Assembly: GCA_001936135.1 (NCBI GenBank)
Contig: CP012814.1
Location: 186,001 to 250,000, forward strand
Reading direction: 5' to 3'
DNA: 64,000 nucleotides
From: Saccharomycopsis fibuligera x Saccharomycopsis cf. fibuligera
Lineage: Eukaryota > Ascomycota > Saccharomycetes > Ascoideales > Saccharomycopsidaceae
Of the stretch, positions 63,477-64,000 are shown one piece after another. The notes beneath the pieces were generated by a model. It was not told the DNA's origin, ran no database searches, and saw nothing but the letters and a program-made list of their open reading frames with translations. The stretch's first letter is position 1; each line of letters opens with the position of its first letter. The translations under genes were made by a program, and so were the position numbers.

Positions 63477-64000
63477 GATTTAAGATTATAAGTAATGTGT
63501 CTAAGTTAACCTGGCTTGGTATCGTTGAATTGTTCTATTTATTTTATGGAATGCTGTGTGTGTTTTGTGATGAATAAATGGATTAGCTTGGTTTATCGTT
63601 TTGAGCTTGATTTTCGGAATAAGGAAAGCTCAAAGCAAAATGTTTCAGAGTTTGAAGACCAGAACGGTAGCAGATATACAAGGAAAGCTGATGGGGTTTG
63701 CTGTGAGTGATGAGATATACTAATATATAGCTTGCCCTGTATTTATCTATATGTCTTCTGTGACTTTACGTCTTTTTACTTTTTTTGACGTGATAGGAAA
63801 ATGTGTTTTATTTTATGTTCAAAACAAAAGCACACGTATTCCTCTTTGATGTAACCCTTTCAATTTAGAAAGCCCCAACTTTTGATTAAAAGCCACTTCA
63901 GCGATTTTTGTTAAGCTATAGCAGTAAAGAAAGTTGTATTTTGGTTGTATGGCTGTTCTGAGTACCATTAGCATTCTAGTGCTTGTAATTATCTCTCGTT
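63477..64000. other. SYN8 upstream region to window end
   Basis: 524 bases of AT-rich DNA. One short plus-strand frame (63516-63710) is not supported. Confidence 0.6.

Overview
This window is nuclear DNA from a budding yeast, very probably a CTG-clade (CUG-Ser) species. Three observations support that. (1) In the PFK26-like gene the codon at 3275-3277 is CTG exactly where the enzyme family has the conserved serine of its GGESY motif. (2) A gene for the 23 kDa (TYKY/NDUFS8) subunit of respiratory complex I is present; Saccharomyces and its close relatives lack complex I. (3) The RPS20 promoter carries TAGGGC half-sites and RTCACRTG sites, as expected for the Tbf1/Cbf1 control of ribosomal protein genes described in Candida albicans. 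The AT-rich gaps, the very long Asn and Gln tracts and the rarity of introns fit the Lodderomyces/Candida parapsilosis neighbourhood, but the species cannot be fixed from this window.

Layout. 1-8 kb: a truncated YIL108W-type metallopeptidase gene, a PFK26-like 6-phosphofructo-2-kinase and a C2H2 zinc-finger gene. 8-12 kb: RPS20, a 2.2 kb gap and the complex I gene. 13-21 kb: the MAPK phosphatase CPP1/MSG5, the osmosensor SHO1 and an unrecognised basic protein. 22-31 kb: COG5, the endocytic scaffold PAN1 and the histidine methyltransferase HPM1. 31-38 kb: EMI1, MXR2, SEC2 and BIG1. 38-45 kb: tRNA-Arg(UCU), VAC7 and the pseudouridine synthase PUS9. 45-52 kb: DNA polymerase POL4, the DEAD-box helicase FAL1, a likely ATG31 and a bHLH transcription factor. 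52-64 kb: a 3 kb gene-free stretch, ERG12 with one intron, an intron-containing tRNA-Pro(UGG), MSE1, an unrecognised Q/N-rich protein and the SNARE gene SYN8 with 55 consecutive AAT codons.

The genes are ordinary single-copy housekeeping and regulatory genes, not one pathway. Several share a theme: secretion and membrane traffic (SEC2, COG5, PAN1, SYN8, BIG1, VAC7), MAPK signalling (SHO1, CPP1) and mitochondrial function (complex I subunit, MSE1, probably EMI1 and MXR2). I see no transposon, LTR, CRISPR array or secondary-metabolite cluster. Of the possibly new material, the most promising items are a candidate structured RNA downstream of RPS20, a probable divergent ATG31, CACGTG sites around a bHLH gene predicted to read that sequence, and several strong inverted repeats in gene-free DNA.

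Start codons: several long reading frames open with TTG or GTG. I moved these genes to the first ATG that fits the family (CPP1, COG5, VAC7, POL4, the bHLH gene). FAL1 was moved to an internal ATG for homology reasons.
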